Below, piece after piece: positions 1 to 8,166 of a stretch of 64,000 nucleotides of DNA; position 1 is the stretch's first letter; the number at the start of each line of letters is the position of its first letter. The DNA lies in contig OY970367.1 in the NCBI GenBank assembly GCA_963718635.1, positions 2,728,001 to 2,792,000 on the forward strand, read 5' to 3'. The stretch is from JAIOQJ01 sp963718635. GTDB taxonomy: Bacteria > Planctomycetota > Planctomycetia > Gemmatales > Gemmataceae. The translations under genes and the position numbers were made by a program. Under the pieces are notes generated by a model, which saw only the letters and a program-made list of their open reading frames with translations, was not told where the DNA came from and did no database searches.

Positions 1-114
1 ACTGCCGATGCTCAAACGGCAATGGACGCGCTCAACGAAAGCTGGAACGCGTTATGGCGCAGCATTTCACCGGCAACGAAAGCACGCTGGATCGTGCAGA
101 ACTATGGCTTATAG
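1..114 (+). CDS. C-terminal end of an unidentified protein (cut by window edge)
   Basis: A reading frame open from base 1 ends at the TAG at 112-114 and yields 37 residues. They are rich in Trp and Asn and end in RWIVQNYGL. The composition looks like natural protein rather than a shadow frame, and the following 950 bases are non-coding. The family is not recognisable from so short a tail. The 5' part lies outside the window. Confidence 0.4.
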   Translation, partial: TADAQTAMDALNESWNALWRSISPATKARWIVQNYGL

Positions 115-220
115 GAAACCTGAGAGGTTGGCGCTCTGGAGGGTGCGTCAAGGGATTCTGGCAAATGCTGGAAACGAGCAGGGAGCTCGTCTTACCCTCC
201 TCAGGATTTGCAGGGTCTGG

Positions 221-500
221 GTTGCTTGGCCAGGAAAACTCATCGTGCATGAGTCAAGTTCTAGATAACGCGCCCATTCAGCGAAAACTATTTGGCCACG
301 GATGGAACACAGAACGAACACGGATAAAATCGAAGAAGTTTCATCAAGGCGGGTCGAATGAGCACGCGATCGGATGTTTGATTTATCGGTGTTTCGTCTG
401 TGTTTAATCCGTGGCTGACGGATTTCGATTTGACATTGGCTGCCTAGTGTGCTCAGAAACTTTCCGTTGGTCTGAGGCAGAGCCTCGCTAGGCATTCAAA
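221..500. repeat. Dispersed ~270-bp repeat, copy A
   Basis: This stretch matches 31264-31535 over about 270 bases with only scattered differences, in the same orientation. Inside it a TTxGCCACGGATGGAACACA arm near 288 and an AATCCGTGGCTGACGG arm near 400 form a long imperfect inverted repeat. A shortened relative with only the two arms lies at 28378-28500. No ORF is conserved between the copies, which fits a non-coding REP/MITE-like element. Confidence 0.8.
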
Positions 501-837
501 GCAGCGCCGCCAACCTGCCCTCCCGCGCAAAGCCGGACGTAGGGCAGGGTGGGGCGAGCTTCCGTTTTGCCAGAATCGGTTGATGCACCCGGCGAAAGCA
601 GGAAGTTTTCGTTGGGTTGAGGAAGTTGGAATCGTTGAAACGAGCGAAATTGAAAATTCGATTTCGAGCGCCCTAAGCTAGTATGAAGCGTAACAGGCTG
701 AGAGGCCTGCGGGTGGGTTTCGCAAAGCCTTCACCCCACTCTACGGGGCCGCTCGAGCCCGACGCGCAAGCAAGGGAGTTTGTAGGGTGGGTGAACGCAT
801 TGCGAAACCCGCCTCTTCACCGCTGAAAAGCAGAGTC

Positions 838-895
838 GCTTCCGGAAATATTTCCAGAAGCGACTTTCCAATTAAATCGTGGGAAAACGAACAAA
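838..895. repeat. GGAAATATTTCC element, solitary copy
   Basis: It starts with the palindrome CCGGAAATATTTCCAG and is followed about 25 bases later by ATCGTGGGAAAACG. The same two-part layout recurs near 7963, 8093, 62707 and 63049. Each copy keeps the palindrome and the TCGTGGGAAAAC box at nearly the same spacing. Confidence 0.7.
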
Positions 896-1092
896 AATTT
901 CGCGCTTTTGCATTTTGTTGAAAATAGTTCGGGAGGCGATCATGAACGTATTCAAACGATCGGTTTCGCAAAGCCTTCACCCACCCTACGGGAACAAGGC
1001 CGGGCTGTGGGACCTTACTGCGTCGTTTGCGCGTCCGCTTAAGTAGACAGCTAAATGCGGAGTCCCATCTTCAAAGTCTGAGGCCCAGCCTA

Positions 1093-2133
1093 CTAGAACT
1101 GCTGCAAAAAACGAAGATCGTTCTTCCAGAATTCGCGGATGTCGTCGATCGCGTATTTCAGCATGGTGATGCGTTGCGGCCCCATGCCGAAGGCAAAGCC
1201 GCTCACTTCCGCAGGATCGTAGCCGCCATTGCGCAACACGGTGGGATGAATCATCCCCGCGCCCATGATTTCGAGCCAGCCAGTGCCTTTAGTTAGACGG
1301 TCGGCATTGGGGTCTTCCTTGGGCCAATCAATGTCAACCTCGATCGATGGTTCGGTGAACGGGAAATAGCTGGAGCGGATACGGATCTGGCGTTCGTCGC
1401 CGAACAGTCGGCGGGCAAAAGCGGTGATCGTGCCTTTCAAGTCGGCCATGGTGACATTTGGGCCGATCACCAGACCTTCGACCTGCTGAAATTGAATTTC
1501 ACTGCGTGTTGTGATTGCCTCATACCGATAGCACATGCCAGGCAATACGGCCCGGATGGGCTGCGGACAGAACTCACGCATCACATGAATCTGGCCCGGC
1601 GAAGTATGCGTGCGCAGAAGCGTGCCGGGCGTGGTGGTGTGGAAGGTATCCCACATATCGCGAGCAGGGTGATGCGGCGGCATATTGAGATATTCGAAGT
1701 TGTTCAGATCGTCTTCCACCTCGCGCGTCCGGTAGATCTGGAAGCCCATGTCGGAGAAGATGCTGTAGATCTCCCGCATGATTTTCGTGGCCACATGCAG
1801 GCGGCCGCGCGTGATAGGCCTTGCGGGAAGCGAAACGTCGAGCGGGCTCTCGTTCAAGCTAGCCAGCAACGCCGTTTCTTTGGCTTTGGCGATCGTCTCA
1901 TCGAAGGCGGCGGTGAGCGCCTGCTTGACGCGGTTGGCCTCCTGGCCGAAGGCTTTGCGCTCGGCTGCGGGAAGCGTGCCGATCTTTTTCAGCGCGGCGG
2001 CCACCTCGCCTTTGTCGCCGAAATAGGCCGTGTGCCAACGGCGAACAGCGGCTTCATCAGCGGAAGCCTCGAGCTCGGCCCGGCCCCGTTTTTCCAGCTC
2101 GCCCAATTCGGCGATAGCGCTCGATTCAGCCAT
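1093..2133 (-). CDS. pheS: Phenylalanine--tRNA ligase alpha subunit
   Basis: Charges tRNA-Phe with phenylalanine as the catalytic alpha chain of the cytoplasmic alpha2-beta2 enzyme. The N-terminal ~90 residues are the coiled-coil tRNA-binding arm; the rest is the class II synthetase core, with RTHTSPGQIH, the motif-2 stretch FQQVEGLVIG, the SSYFPFTEPS segment and the C-terminal motif-3 FGMGPQRITMLKY, ending LRFLQQF. Length is 346 residues, usual for the family. The ATG at 2133 was chosen over an upstream frame extension because GAGGAAA lies about 9 bases before it and because the preceding gene's stop overlaps it in ATGGCTGA. pheT, usually next, is absent: the downstream kilobase is non-coding. 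Last gene of the tilS operon. Confidence 0.96.
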   Translation of the reverse strand: MAESSAIAELGELEKRGRAELEASADEAAVRRWHTAYFGDKGEVAAALKKIGTLPAAERKAFGQEANRVKQALTAAFDETIAKAKETALLASLNESPLDVSLPARPITRGRLHVATKIMREIYSIFSDMGFQIYRTREVEDDLNNFEYLNMPPHHPARDMWDTFHTTTPGTLLRTHTSPGQIHVMREFCPQPIRAVLPGMCYRYEAITTRSEIQFQQVEGLVIGPNVTMADLKGTITAFARRLFGDERQIRIRSSYFPFTEPSIEVDIDWPKEDPNADRLTKGTGWLEIMGAGMIHPTVLRNGGYDPAEVSGFAFGMGPQRITMLKYAIDDIREFWKNDLRFLQQF

Positions 2134-2464
2134 GAGTCTTGTTTCCTCGTTGTGAATCGACAGTCGATTGCGAAGGCGTTCTCGTTCTGCCCAGCCGAGT
2201 AGCAACAATCATCAACAAGCCGCCGATACAGGCGCCGCCGACCGGACTGAGTGCGCCGACCCAGTGTCGATCGGCTTCGACATTCTCCGCTGTCCCCGCA
2301 TTGCCCACGGCACGATGAACCTGAACGCCCAATACGTAAAGATAGGCCGTCTGCTGCCCTTTCGACGATGAACTGGTGGTCCAAGTGCCGGCCATGCCAA
2401 CAGCTAAGCCGAAAAGAGCGCCAGCGATCAGGCCCAAGGGGACAGCGCGATTCGATTTCTCCAT
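2126..2464 (-). CDS. Small membrane protein of unknown function
   Basis: 112 residues. The N-terminus has a hydrophobic stretch (LGLIAGALFGLAVGMAG, about 10-27) and a second lies near the C-terminus (GALSPVGGACIGGLLMIVA, about 70-88), so it is probably a two-helix inner-membrane protein with short charged ends. Its stop codon overlaps the pheS start by 8 bases, so the two are probably translationally coupled. No family is recognised. Its place between the Gly/Cys-tailed membrane protein and pheS gives no clear functional hint. Confidence 0.75.
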   Translation of the reverse strand: MEKSNRAVPLGLIAGALFGLAVGMAGTWTTSSSSKGQQTAYLYVLGVQVHRAVGNAGTAENVEADRHWVGALSPVGGACIGGLLMIVATRLGRTRTPSQSTVDSQRGNKTHG

Positions 2465-2508
2465 GCTACTGCTTTATGAATGGATGCGAAGGGTTGTAGA
2501 GTGCGCGC

Positions 2509-3954
2509 TTAATCGCCGCCGCCCCCGCACCCGCCTCCACAACCACCGCCGCCTCCGCCACACCCTCCACCGCAGCCGCTGCCGCAGCCGCCTCCCGAAG
2601 TAGTCGGGTCGTTACGAGGATGCAACGCTTTCGCCATCAGGTCGTACGGCGTCGCGGCCAAAGCGGCGGTGCCGAGCAGCGCGGTGCCCAGAATCAGATT
2701 CGGCCCAAGCTTCGCCGAGGGGGCGGAAGTTGTGCCAAAGTTCGCACGGCATGATTCGTAGAATCGGTCGCCTCGCAATGTCCGCCTGACTTGCCGACTG
2801 AAGATGACGGCGGCAATGAAGCCTCCGACCATCAGGACTAATAGGAAACACGACGGTTTGTGATTCTCAACTCCCGTGATTATTCGTGGAAGAGCCAGCG
2901 CTAGGTCGGTAATTGCGATCAGCGAAAACGGCAGGAAACTTGCCAGCCGAGCCCGCGTGTTGTTGAGGAGAAGACCCATTTCGATCAAGCGCTCCTTTCG
3001 CGCATCGAGATCGAGGGTATTCGTTTTCAGTTCTTTCCGAATCGCCTCGATTAGCCGCCCGGAGCCTTCGCCATAAGCAATGAGATCGTAAACTTGGCGT
3101 TCGATGGGATCCGCTTGATGGTCGAGCGGGCCGGCCATGAAGAATTTGTCCGTTCCATTGAACCTGATGGCGCCGAGCTCGGTCAAACGCACGAGACATG
3201 TGTCAAGAACCCGGATCGGCCCACCCGACAGCAGGGCGTAATCGTAGAGATCGAGATCGTCGGCTTTGATCTCGCCAGGCTCTTCGGGTTGACGAAAACT
3301 TCGCCGGATGATCGCTGCCACTGCAAACGCGCCGACCAGGGCGACCACGTAGAGCAACAAATAAAGTTCGCGATCGGCTTGGGCATCGGCAATCACGGGG
3401 CCGATGCAGCCCGTGACAACGACGGAAAGAGCGAGCAACAAAGCTAACGCTGCGCTGCGTTTGAACGGAACTTTGGGAATTATCCAATTCTTTTGAGTGT
3501 TCACCTGTCGATGATGAACGTCTTCGCCAAAGCGGATAGTCGCCGCAGGCCAAATGTCGGCCGGCGGCTCGTCATTGAATAAGCGCCGATAGCTGGCAAG
3601 GGTGGCTTCATACATCCGGTTGTGCTTGCTCGCTTCGGCTGCACCGCCGCGAGTACGATCATGATGCAGCGGTCGGCCAAGCGCTTCCTTGCAGAAATGG
3701 TCCCAGTACGATCGCGTATAAGTGAGGTGCAAGTGCCAAACTTGATCGACTTGCTCCGACGGGCAGACTGAATGGCCTGCAGCCACAGCCAAGAATGCGA
3801 AGCGTTTGTATTCTTCCACAGCGCGGTCGGCAAATGGGTTCGACCATCTGTTTTCCCGCGCCAGACGTTTTTGAAAAGAGAGCGCTGCCGGGACCTTTCC
3901 ATCGAATGAAAAGGCGGCAATCCGTCGCCAGAGTTCCTGCTGGACGGCGGTCAT
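2509..3954 (-). CDS. GRDP-like (DUF1399-type) / TIGR04222-type membrane protein with a Gly/Cys-rich tail
   Basis: 481 residues. Residues 1-150 resemble the glycine-rich-domain-protein (DUF1399-like) family: VDQVWHLHLTYTRSYW, then LGRPLHHD, a spaced His, and a YRRLFNDEPPADIWP ending. Then come two transmembrane segments (about 165-185 and 200-220), a soluble middle region typical of TIGR04222 membrane proteins (DYALLSGGPIRVLDTCLVRL), two or three more helices (about 345-400, 435-455), and a tail of roughly 30 residues that is almost only Gly and Cys, ending GGGGD. The ATG at 3954 overlaps the tilS stop as ATGA and is preferred to an upstream extension. Function is unknown; the tail suggests metal binding, lipidation or cross-linking, which is inference. 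Confidence 0.85.
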   Translation of the reverse strand: MTAVQQELWRRIAAFSFDGKVPAALSFQKRLARENRWSNPFADRAVEEYKRFAFLAVAAGHSVCPSEQVDQVWHLHLTYTRSYWDHFCKEALGRPLHHDRTRGGAAEASKHNRMYEATLASYRRLFNDEPPADIWPAATIRFGEDVHHRQVNTQKNWIIPKVPFKRSAALALLLALSVVVTGCIGPVIADAQADRELYLLLYVVALVGAFAVAAIIRRSFRQPEEPGEIKADDLDLYDYALLSGGPIRVLDTCLVRLTELGAIRFNGTDKFFMAGPLDHQADPIERQVYDLIAYGEGSGRLIEAIRKELKTNTLDLDARKERLIEMGLLLNNTRARLASFLPFSLIAITDLALALPRIITGVENHKPSCFLLVLMVGGFIAAVIFSRQVRRTLRGDRFYESCRANFGTTSAPSAKLGPNLILGTALLGTAALAATPYDLMAKALHPRNDPTTSGGGCGSGCGGGCGGGGGGCGGGCGGGGD

Positions 3955-4982
3955 GGAACTTCCACCGCTTGAAACCCGTTGCGAGTCGGCTCGATTTCCT
4001 TGATCCACCGTACACCTCCGAAATCGATTTGAAGAACGGATCCACGTCGACGAACGGAAATCCCGCTTGGGAGATCAAGGGCAGGCGAGTCGTTGGCGGC
4101 GATGAAGGCCAGTCGTTTCCAATGATCGAACGTCATGTCGCCGCGTGGCCACTGCTCGCGTTCCCATAGAACTCGGAACATTTCACGAAGCCGCGAAGGC
4201 GTCGCTGAACCGAGGCTGGCGAGCCCGAAAATCAACATTCGTCCAGCGCGCGGCCGTTCGGCATGCTCGAGCAATTCTCGGGCAGAGTCCCTGCGCTCGT
4301 CGTAAATTTCACGGGCTTGTTCGGCGAGCCGTCCGAGTGCTTCGACCGCTGCGGGGTTGAACGTCTGCAAGAGCGGCAGAAGCTGGTGGCGGATCCGGTT
4401 TCGAGTGAAAGTATGATCGTTGTTCGACCGGTCTTCGCGCCAGTTTTGATTCAATGAGACAAGGTATTCCACGACCTGAGCTCGCGTACAGTTCAGCAAT
4501 GGGCGAACAAGCTTGATGCCAGGGGTGAGTTCTCGTTCACGAGCAATGCCGCGCAATCCCTGTATACCCGAGCCACGGACCAACCGATGTAGAATGGTTT
4601 CCGCCTGATCGTTGACGGTATGGCCGGTCGCTATCCAAGCCGATTGCGTCTCTAAGGCAATTTGAGTCAACCATTCATAGCGAAGCCGGCGGGCCGTGTT
4701 TTCGATGTTGGCGGCATTCGCTCGCGCTGTCTCTGCGACCGGAAACGACGCCGTACGATAGCGCAGGCCCAACTGTTTCGCTAACTCGCGTACGAAAGTC
4801 TCGTCGTCATCGCTTTCGTTTTCGCGCAAGCGATGATTTAGATGGGCTACAATGAGTGGAATTTCCCATGCGTTCAAGAGTCTCAACAGGGCAACGCTGT
4901 CGGCGCCCCCTGATACGGCAACGATGCCTACACCGCTCAGAACCTGCCTGAAATCAAGTTCAATGGTAGGCAGCAGGGGCAT
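3951..4982 (-). CDS. tilS: tRNA(Ile)-lysidine synthetase
   Basis: Converts C34 of tRNA-Ile(CAU) to lysidine with ATP and lysine, changing codon reading from AUG to AUA. The N-terminal PP-loop ATPase motif SGGADSVALL is followed by the typical HLNHRLR and ATGHTVNDQAETILHRL elements and the RPLL segment, then a helical tRNA-binding region with RNRIRHQLLPLL. About 343 residues, near the usual length. A TTG further upstream (5018) would add 12 residues, but the ATG at 4982 has GAGG five bases before it. First gene of a four-gene minus-strand operon; its stop overlaps the next start. Confidence 0.95.
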   Translation of the reverse strand: MPLLPTIELDFRQVLSGVGIVAVSGGADSVALLRLLNAWEIPLIVAHLNHRLRENESDDDETFVRELAKQLGLRYRTASFPVAETARANAANIENTARRLRYEWLTQIALETQSAWIATGHTVNDQAETILHRLVRGSGIQGLRGIARERELTPGIKLVRPLLNCTRAQVVEYLVSLNQNWREDRSNNDHTFTRNRIRHQLLPLLQTFNPAAVEALGRLAEQAREIYDERRDSARELLEHAERPRAGRMLIFGLASLGSATPSRLREMFRVLWEREQWPRGDMTFDHWKRLAFIAANDSPALDLPSGISVRRRGSVLQIDFGGVRWIKEIEPTRNGFQAVEVP

Positions 4983-5065
4983 AGGGACCTCGTAAAATGT
5001 TAGCACACGCTCGATCAAATTGTTGAAAGTTTCACGCGAAGCACTTATGTTTCAAAATTGGAAGA

Positions 5066-5578
5066 ATGACTGGTCTGGACACGCAAACGATCACCTGTTT
5101 GCCATTGACCCATTTCGGAGAAGAAGCTATTGCACCCCGCACGAAACAGACTCTAGCGGTACGGCATTGGGTTCGGGGAAGCCTGGTGCTATTTGCCACG
5201 GGGCTGGTGCTGCTGTTCATAACGGCTCGCTGGATTGATCCATACGACGCCAATGGGCAACCGCTGACAATGGGATCGCATACCCGGCTGGGAATGCCGC
5301 CTTGCGAATTCTTACTGATCTTTCACAAGCCTTGCCCCGCTTGCGGTTTAACGACGAGCTTCGCGTTATTGCTTCACGGCGACGTGCCCAATTCGCTGCG
5401 AGCGAATGCCGTCGGCACGGGGATGGCGGTTTTCGGCATGGCGCTGATTCCCTGGTGCCTTTATATGGCGGTGCAGGGAAGATACCTCTGGGTGCGTTCG
5501 ATTGAGCGCGCTTCGCTTTGGGCCGGCGGGTTTTTCCTGCTGCTGCTGCTGATTCGGTGGGGGATTGTTTTAATTTGA
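5066..5578 (+). CDS. DUF2752 family membrane protein
   Basis: 170 residues. One membrane helix lies near residues 38-55. The DUF2752 signature follows, FHKPCPACGLTTSFALLLHGD, with its CPxCGxTTS core, then two C-terminal helices (about 115-135 and 148-168). The family is widespread in planctomycetes and Bacteroidota but has no established role; the paired cysteines suggest metal or redox chemistry (inference). It is divergent to tilS with only about 80 bases between the starts, so promoters for both must lie in 4983-5065. Confidence 0.85.
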   Translation: MTGLDTQTITCLPLTHFGEEAIAPRTKQTLAVRHWVRGSLVLFATGLVLLFITARWIDPYDANGQPLTMGSHTRLGMPPCEFLLIFHKPCPACGLTTSFALLLHGDVPNSLRANAVGTGMAVFGMALIPWCLYMAVQGRYLWVRSIERASLWAGGFFLLLLLIRWGIVLI

Positions 5579-5640
5579 AAGTCGCAGCGCAGCGTCTGCT
5601 CAACGAGCACGCGGCGACTCCACGGATGGGGGCGATAGCG

Positions 5641-6333
5641 ATGCGTCGATTCCAGAACAGCGCGATCATTTTGGCGCTCGCCGCCGTTTGCGCAAGCGCG
5701 GGGTGCAACGCCAACCCGATCATGTTGATGGCCTACCTGCTCAATAACGACGACCCGAAGACCAAGGCGGAGTTCCCGCTTAAGCCGCGGCCGAAGCATG
5801 AGAAAGAAGAAGTTAAAGTCGTCCTTCTTACCTCGTGCGCCACCGATCTGTCGCCTGATATGGTTGGCGTCGATCGATTGCTGGCCGCGGAATTCATTCC
5901 GTTGCTCGAATCCCGCTGCCTTGAAAACAAAGAGAAGGTGAAGGTTCTCAAATCGCAGCCGATTGAAGCGTACAAGCGGGACAACCCGGACTGGCGCAAC
6001 CAGTCTCCCTATGAAATCGGCGAAAATCTCAAGGCCGACTGGGTGATCGACATCGAGGTCCTGGATATCAGCATTTATGAGCCGAATACGAATCGCGAAT
6101 TGATGCAGGGACGGGCTACCGTCGCGGTGCGGGCTTACGACTTGTCGAAGCCTTTAAGGGAACCCGCTTTCAGTCCGCCCGAATACAACATTATCTATCC
6201 AAGAGGCCATCCGGTTTCCCGCTACGACGAGCGCTCTTCGACCTTCCGGCAGAAGTTCGTCAAGCGGATGGTGCAGGATCTCGTGCTGCCGTTCGCGGCC
6301 CATACATCGCAGCAGAAAGTGGTTGTTGATTGA
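5641..6333 (+). CDS. Putative lipoprotein of unknown function
   Basis: 230 residues. The chosen ATG gives a classic lipoprotein signal: MRRFQNS, a hydrophobic run and the lipobox ASAGC at about residue 21. An upstream frame extension reaches back into the DUF2752 gene but breaks this signal, so it was rejected. The mature part is charged and soluble, with VKVVLLTSCATDLSPDMVGVDRLLAAEF and a segment GENLKADWVIDIEVLDIS. This resembles planctomycetal lipoproteins of unassigned function that may act in envelope assembly (inference). It lies 62 bases after the DUF2752 gene. Confidence 0.75.
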   Translation: MRRFQNSAIILALAAVCASAGCNANPIMLMAYLLNNDDPKTKAEFPLKPRPKHEKEEVKVVLLTSCATDLSPDMVGVDRLLAAEFIPLLESRCLENKEKVKVLKSQPIEAYKRDNPDWRNQSPYEIGENLKADWVIDIEVLDISIYEPNTNRELMQGRATVAVRAYDLSKPLREPAFSPPEYNIIYPRGHPVSRYDERSSTFRQKFVKRMVQDLVLPFAAHTSQQKVVVD

Positions 6334-6384
6334 ATTTTTAGCCGCGACTCCGCGAAAACATTTAGCCGCGACTGCGTTATAACG

Positions 6385-6469
6385 TTTAGCCGAGACCCGA
6401 AGGCTTTGCGAAGGGGAGCGCTTTCTCTCAAACGCTCCCCACGCAAAGCCTCAGGGTCGCGGCTAAAAA
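6385..6469. terminator. Large imperfect hairpin between convergent genes
   Basis: Arms 6385-6420 and 6433-6469 pair over about 31 of 35 positions with a 12-base loop. The arms carry the repeated motif TTAGCCGmGAC...GAAGGCTTTGCG seen elsewhere (11500-11530, 38838-38870, 39730-39765). It sits between the convergent lipoprotein and HEAT genes and ends in CTAAAAA, so it may terminate both. It is also a member of a dispersed repeat family. Confidence 0.6.
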
Positions 6470-6475
6470 CGCCCA

Positions 6476-7147
6476 TCACTTTGGCGCATTGAGCGCCGGC
6501 CCTTCTTCCTTCGTCTCAGGCTTGTTGCTACGCGAGAACAACGGGAAGAGCGAACGCTTAGTGGGCGTCGGCATCAAAGGCGGCGCCGGCCTTGCGCTAT
6601 CGGGTTTTTCCTCACGCTTGTTGCTAGCGGGCACGGCATTCACGGTCTTGCCTATCTTTGGCAATGGCTCGGCCATAGGCGGCTCGCCCGTTTGGTTCAG
6701 CGGGCTTTCGGCGCCTTCCGCAGGAACCCTAACACCGTATACGACTCGCCAATATCCCAAATGCTGACGAGCGGCATTGCGGACCCAAAACGAGTTGTCT
6801 TTTGACGCCGCCTGCACCATGGCATAAACAGCCTGCTGCGTGATCGGCCGCATTTTACTGATGCTATCGGCCGCCTCATGCCGAACCCCGTTGCTCGGGT
6901 CGTTCTTGAGCGCTTCGATCAAACTTTCAATGATCGCCGGATAGGTTTTCAGATCGTATTCGCGCAACTCTTCCGCCGCGGCTTGACGCTTCTTTTCGTC
7001 ATTATCCGCTTGGAGGGTTTTGATCAGAGCAGGAACTTGCTCGGCCGGATCGGGCTTGTTTGGCTTCCGAGAGAACGGGCCAGCAGAGGCGTCGCCCGTT
7101 AAAGCGATCCCCACCAGAAGCGTCGTCAAGATGCTGCGGCAACACAT
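6476..7147 (-). CDS. Secreted HEAT-repeat protein
   Basis: 223 residues from the ATG at 7147, which has GGAG seven bases upstream; another ATG at 7162 is possible. A signal peptide (LTTLLVGIALTGDASAG) is followed by at least three HEAT-like helical pairs (EQVPALIKTLQADNDEKKRQAAAEEL, then PAIIESLIEALKNDPSNGVRHEAADSI, then a DNSFWVRNAARQHL segment), then a long Pro/Lys-rich disordered tail. HEAT repeats bind proteins; a partner is not evident. It stands alone, convergent to the lipoprotein gene. Confidence 0.75.
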   Translation of the reverse strand: MCCRSILTTLLVGIALTGDASAGPFSRKPNKPDPAEQVPALIKTLQADNDEKKRQAAAEELREYDLKTYPAIIESLIEALKNDPSNGVRHEAADSISKMRPITQQAVYAMVQAASKDNSFWVRNAARQHLGYWRVVYGVRVPAEGAESPLNQTGEPPMAEPLPKIGKTVNAVPASNKREEKPDSARPAPPLMPTPTKRSLFPLFSRSNKPETKEEGPALNAPK

Positions 7148-7583
7148 GCCCCGGCTCCGCATTCTCAGTCGGCAATGCGCTGAAACGCATTCGGTCCAAC
7201 GGAGAGTCACTGCCGGTAAGATCGGTTATCTTTAGGATGGGCATGCGCGGAAAATGGCTGATGGAAAGGGCCGTCGGGCGCTTAGTGAATGGACAATCGC
7301 CTCGATAGATGACATCGGCAAACTTAGCGCGATCCCTGCGACTGTTACGACCGTTAAGGTTTGTCTTGTTTGATGGAGCCGACACGCCGGCGACAATGAC
7401 TCCGTTGCTGGCGGGTCCAGCTCCCCAGGTGATTTGCGAGAAAATCGTAGGAAAACGCTTGGGGAAATTCGGAATGGGAAGTCGGATTGCGGAATGGACG
7501 GAGTACCAAACGCTCAACGATCAATCGGCCGTCATTCTGACGAAAATGTTATGTGGAACCGATTCCACTGTATTAAGAGCCAT

Positions 7584-7720
7584 ACCTGCAACGTTGCAGG
7601 TATGAATTCCGATGCGGCATGAAAATGTGAACGGTTCACACTCGGGTGAAAACGTTTTCACTTCGAACGGTTCGCAGTCAGGATAAAGTTTGACGGTAAA
7701 CGGTTTACAGTGGGAGCAAA
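7584..7720. repeat. Cluster of short palindromes, copy A
   Basis: In order: ACCTGCAACGTTGCAGGT, a GATGCGGCATG box, TGTGAACGGTTCACA, GTGAAAACGTTTTCAC, CTTCGAACGGTTCGCAG and GTAAACGGTTTAC. The first ~100 bases match 62827-62927 at roughly 85 percent, in the same order and spacing. Conservation of whole palindromes with changed spacers suggests folding or protein binding rather than coding. Confidence 0.75.
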
Positions 7721-7807
7721 TGCACTTCAAGCTGCTGCTAGGCGAGCGGAATGGATAGGCCGGGAGGCCTTTGGCTAACGGCAAGAGAAAAATACCCGCG
7801 CAATGGT

Positions 7808-7888
7808 AGCCCGAAGCGCAAGCAAGGGGAAGCGGCTACTACAATTGTGGGGTGTAGATTGCTCCTACCCTTGCTTGCGCTTCGGGCT
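7808..7888. repeat. Perfect 21-bp inverted repeat
   Basis: Arms 7808-7828 and 7868-7888 are exact reverse complements, built on AGCCCGAAGCGCAAGCAAGG. Related single arms occur near 765 and near 62985. It is a REP-like dispersed sequence. Confidence 0.75.
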
Positions 7889-7949
7889 CCCATTGCAGGC
7901 GGGGTAGATTGTTTTTGGCGCTCGCCTTTCACCTCGGCGGAAAAGGGCT

Positions 7950-8150
7950 ATCGGTCAATATTCGGGAAATATTTCCCGAGGCAACTTTGCCAGAAAATCG
8001 TGGGAAAACACTTGGGTGAAAATGCGGAATGCGGAATTCGAATTGTGGAATGAAGAAAAATCAAATGCTCGTTATTCTGACGGGCTATCGCTTCAGGAAA
8101 TATTTCCCAAAGCGCCAAGGTTAGAAAATCGTGGGAAAACGCGCGATGGG
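7950..8150. repeat. Two GGAAATATTTCC elements in tandem
   Basis: Copies start near 7963 (TCGGGAAATATTTCCCGA) and 8093 (CAGGAAATATTTCCCAA). Each is followed about 22 bases later by AAAATCGTGGGAAAAC. The first is preceded by TATCGGTCAATATT, which recurs as TATCGGTTAATATG before the copy at 63049. Confidence 0.75.
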
Positions 8151-8166
8151 AAATCAAAAACCGCTA

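Larger units (their letters stand above)
115..1092. other. Gene-free tract with dispersed repeats
   Basis: No convincing gene is seen. The tract holds a ~280-bp dispersed repeat (221-500), and an inverted repeat whose arms (about 711-735 and 786-812) both contain the GGGTTTCGCAA-type motif followed by a CTTCACCC/GTTCACCC motif, with a third copy of the arm at about 960-990. One GGAAATATTTCC element lies at about 838-895. Short ORFs here are rich in Arg/Ser/Cys and follow the repeats, so they were not called. pheS ends at 1093 with no pheT after it. Confidence 0.6.
7148..8166. other. Gene-free tract packed with palindromic repeats
   Basis: No gene with a believable start and composition was found. 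The stretch holds a degenerate TCGTAGGAAAACGC unit (7435-7500), a cluster of short palindromes (7584-7720), a 21-bp perfect inverted repeat (7808-7828 with 7868-7888) and two GGAAATATTTCC elements (7963, 8093). A 87-residue Cys-rich minus-strand ORF here is an effect of the palindromes. Any promoter for the HEAT gene must lie within the first 100-200 bases. Confidence 0.65.

Noticed and set aside
1492..2202. 236-residue plus-strand ORF opposite pheS
   Set aside because: Shadow of pheS.
7521..7784. 87-residue Cys-rich minus-strand ORF with CEPF repeats
   Set aside because: The periodic Cys/Pro/Phe pattern comes from the nucleotide palindromes; the frame is not kept in the copy at 62827-62927.
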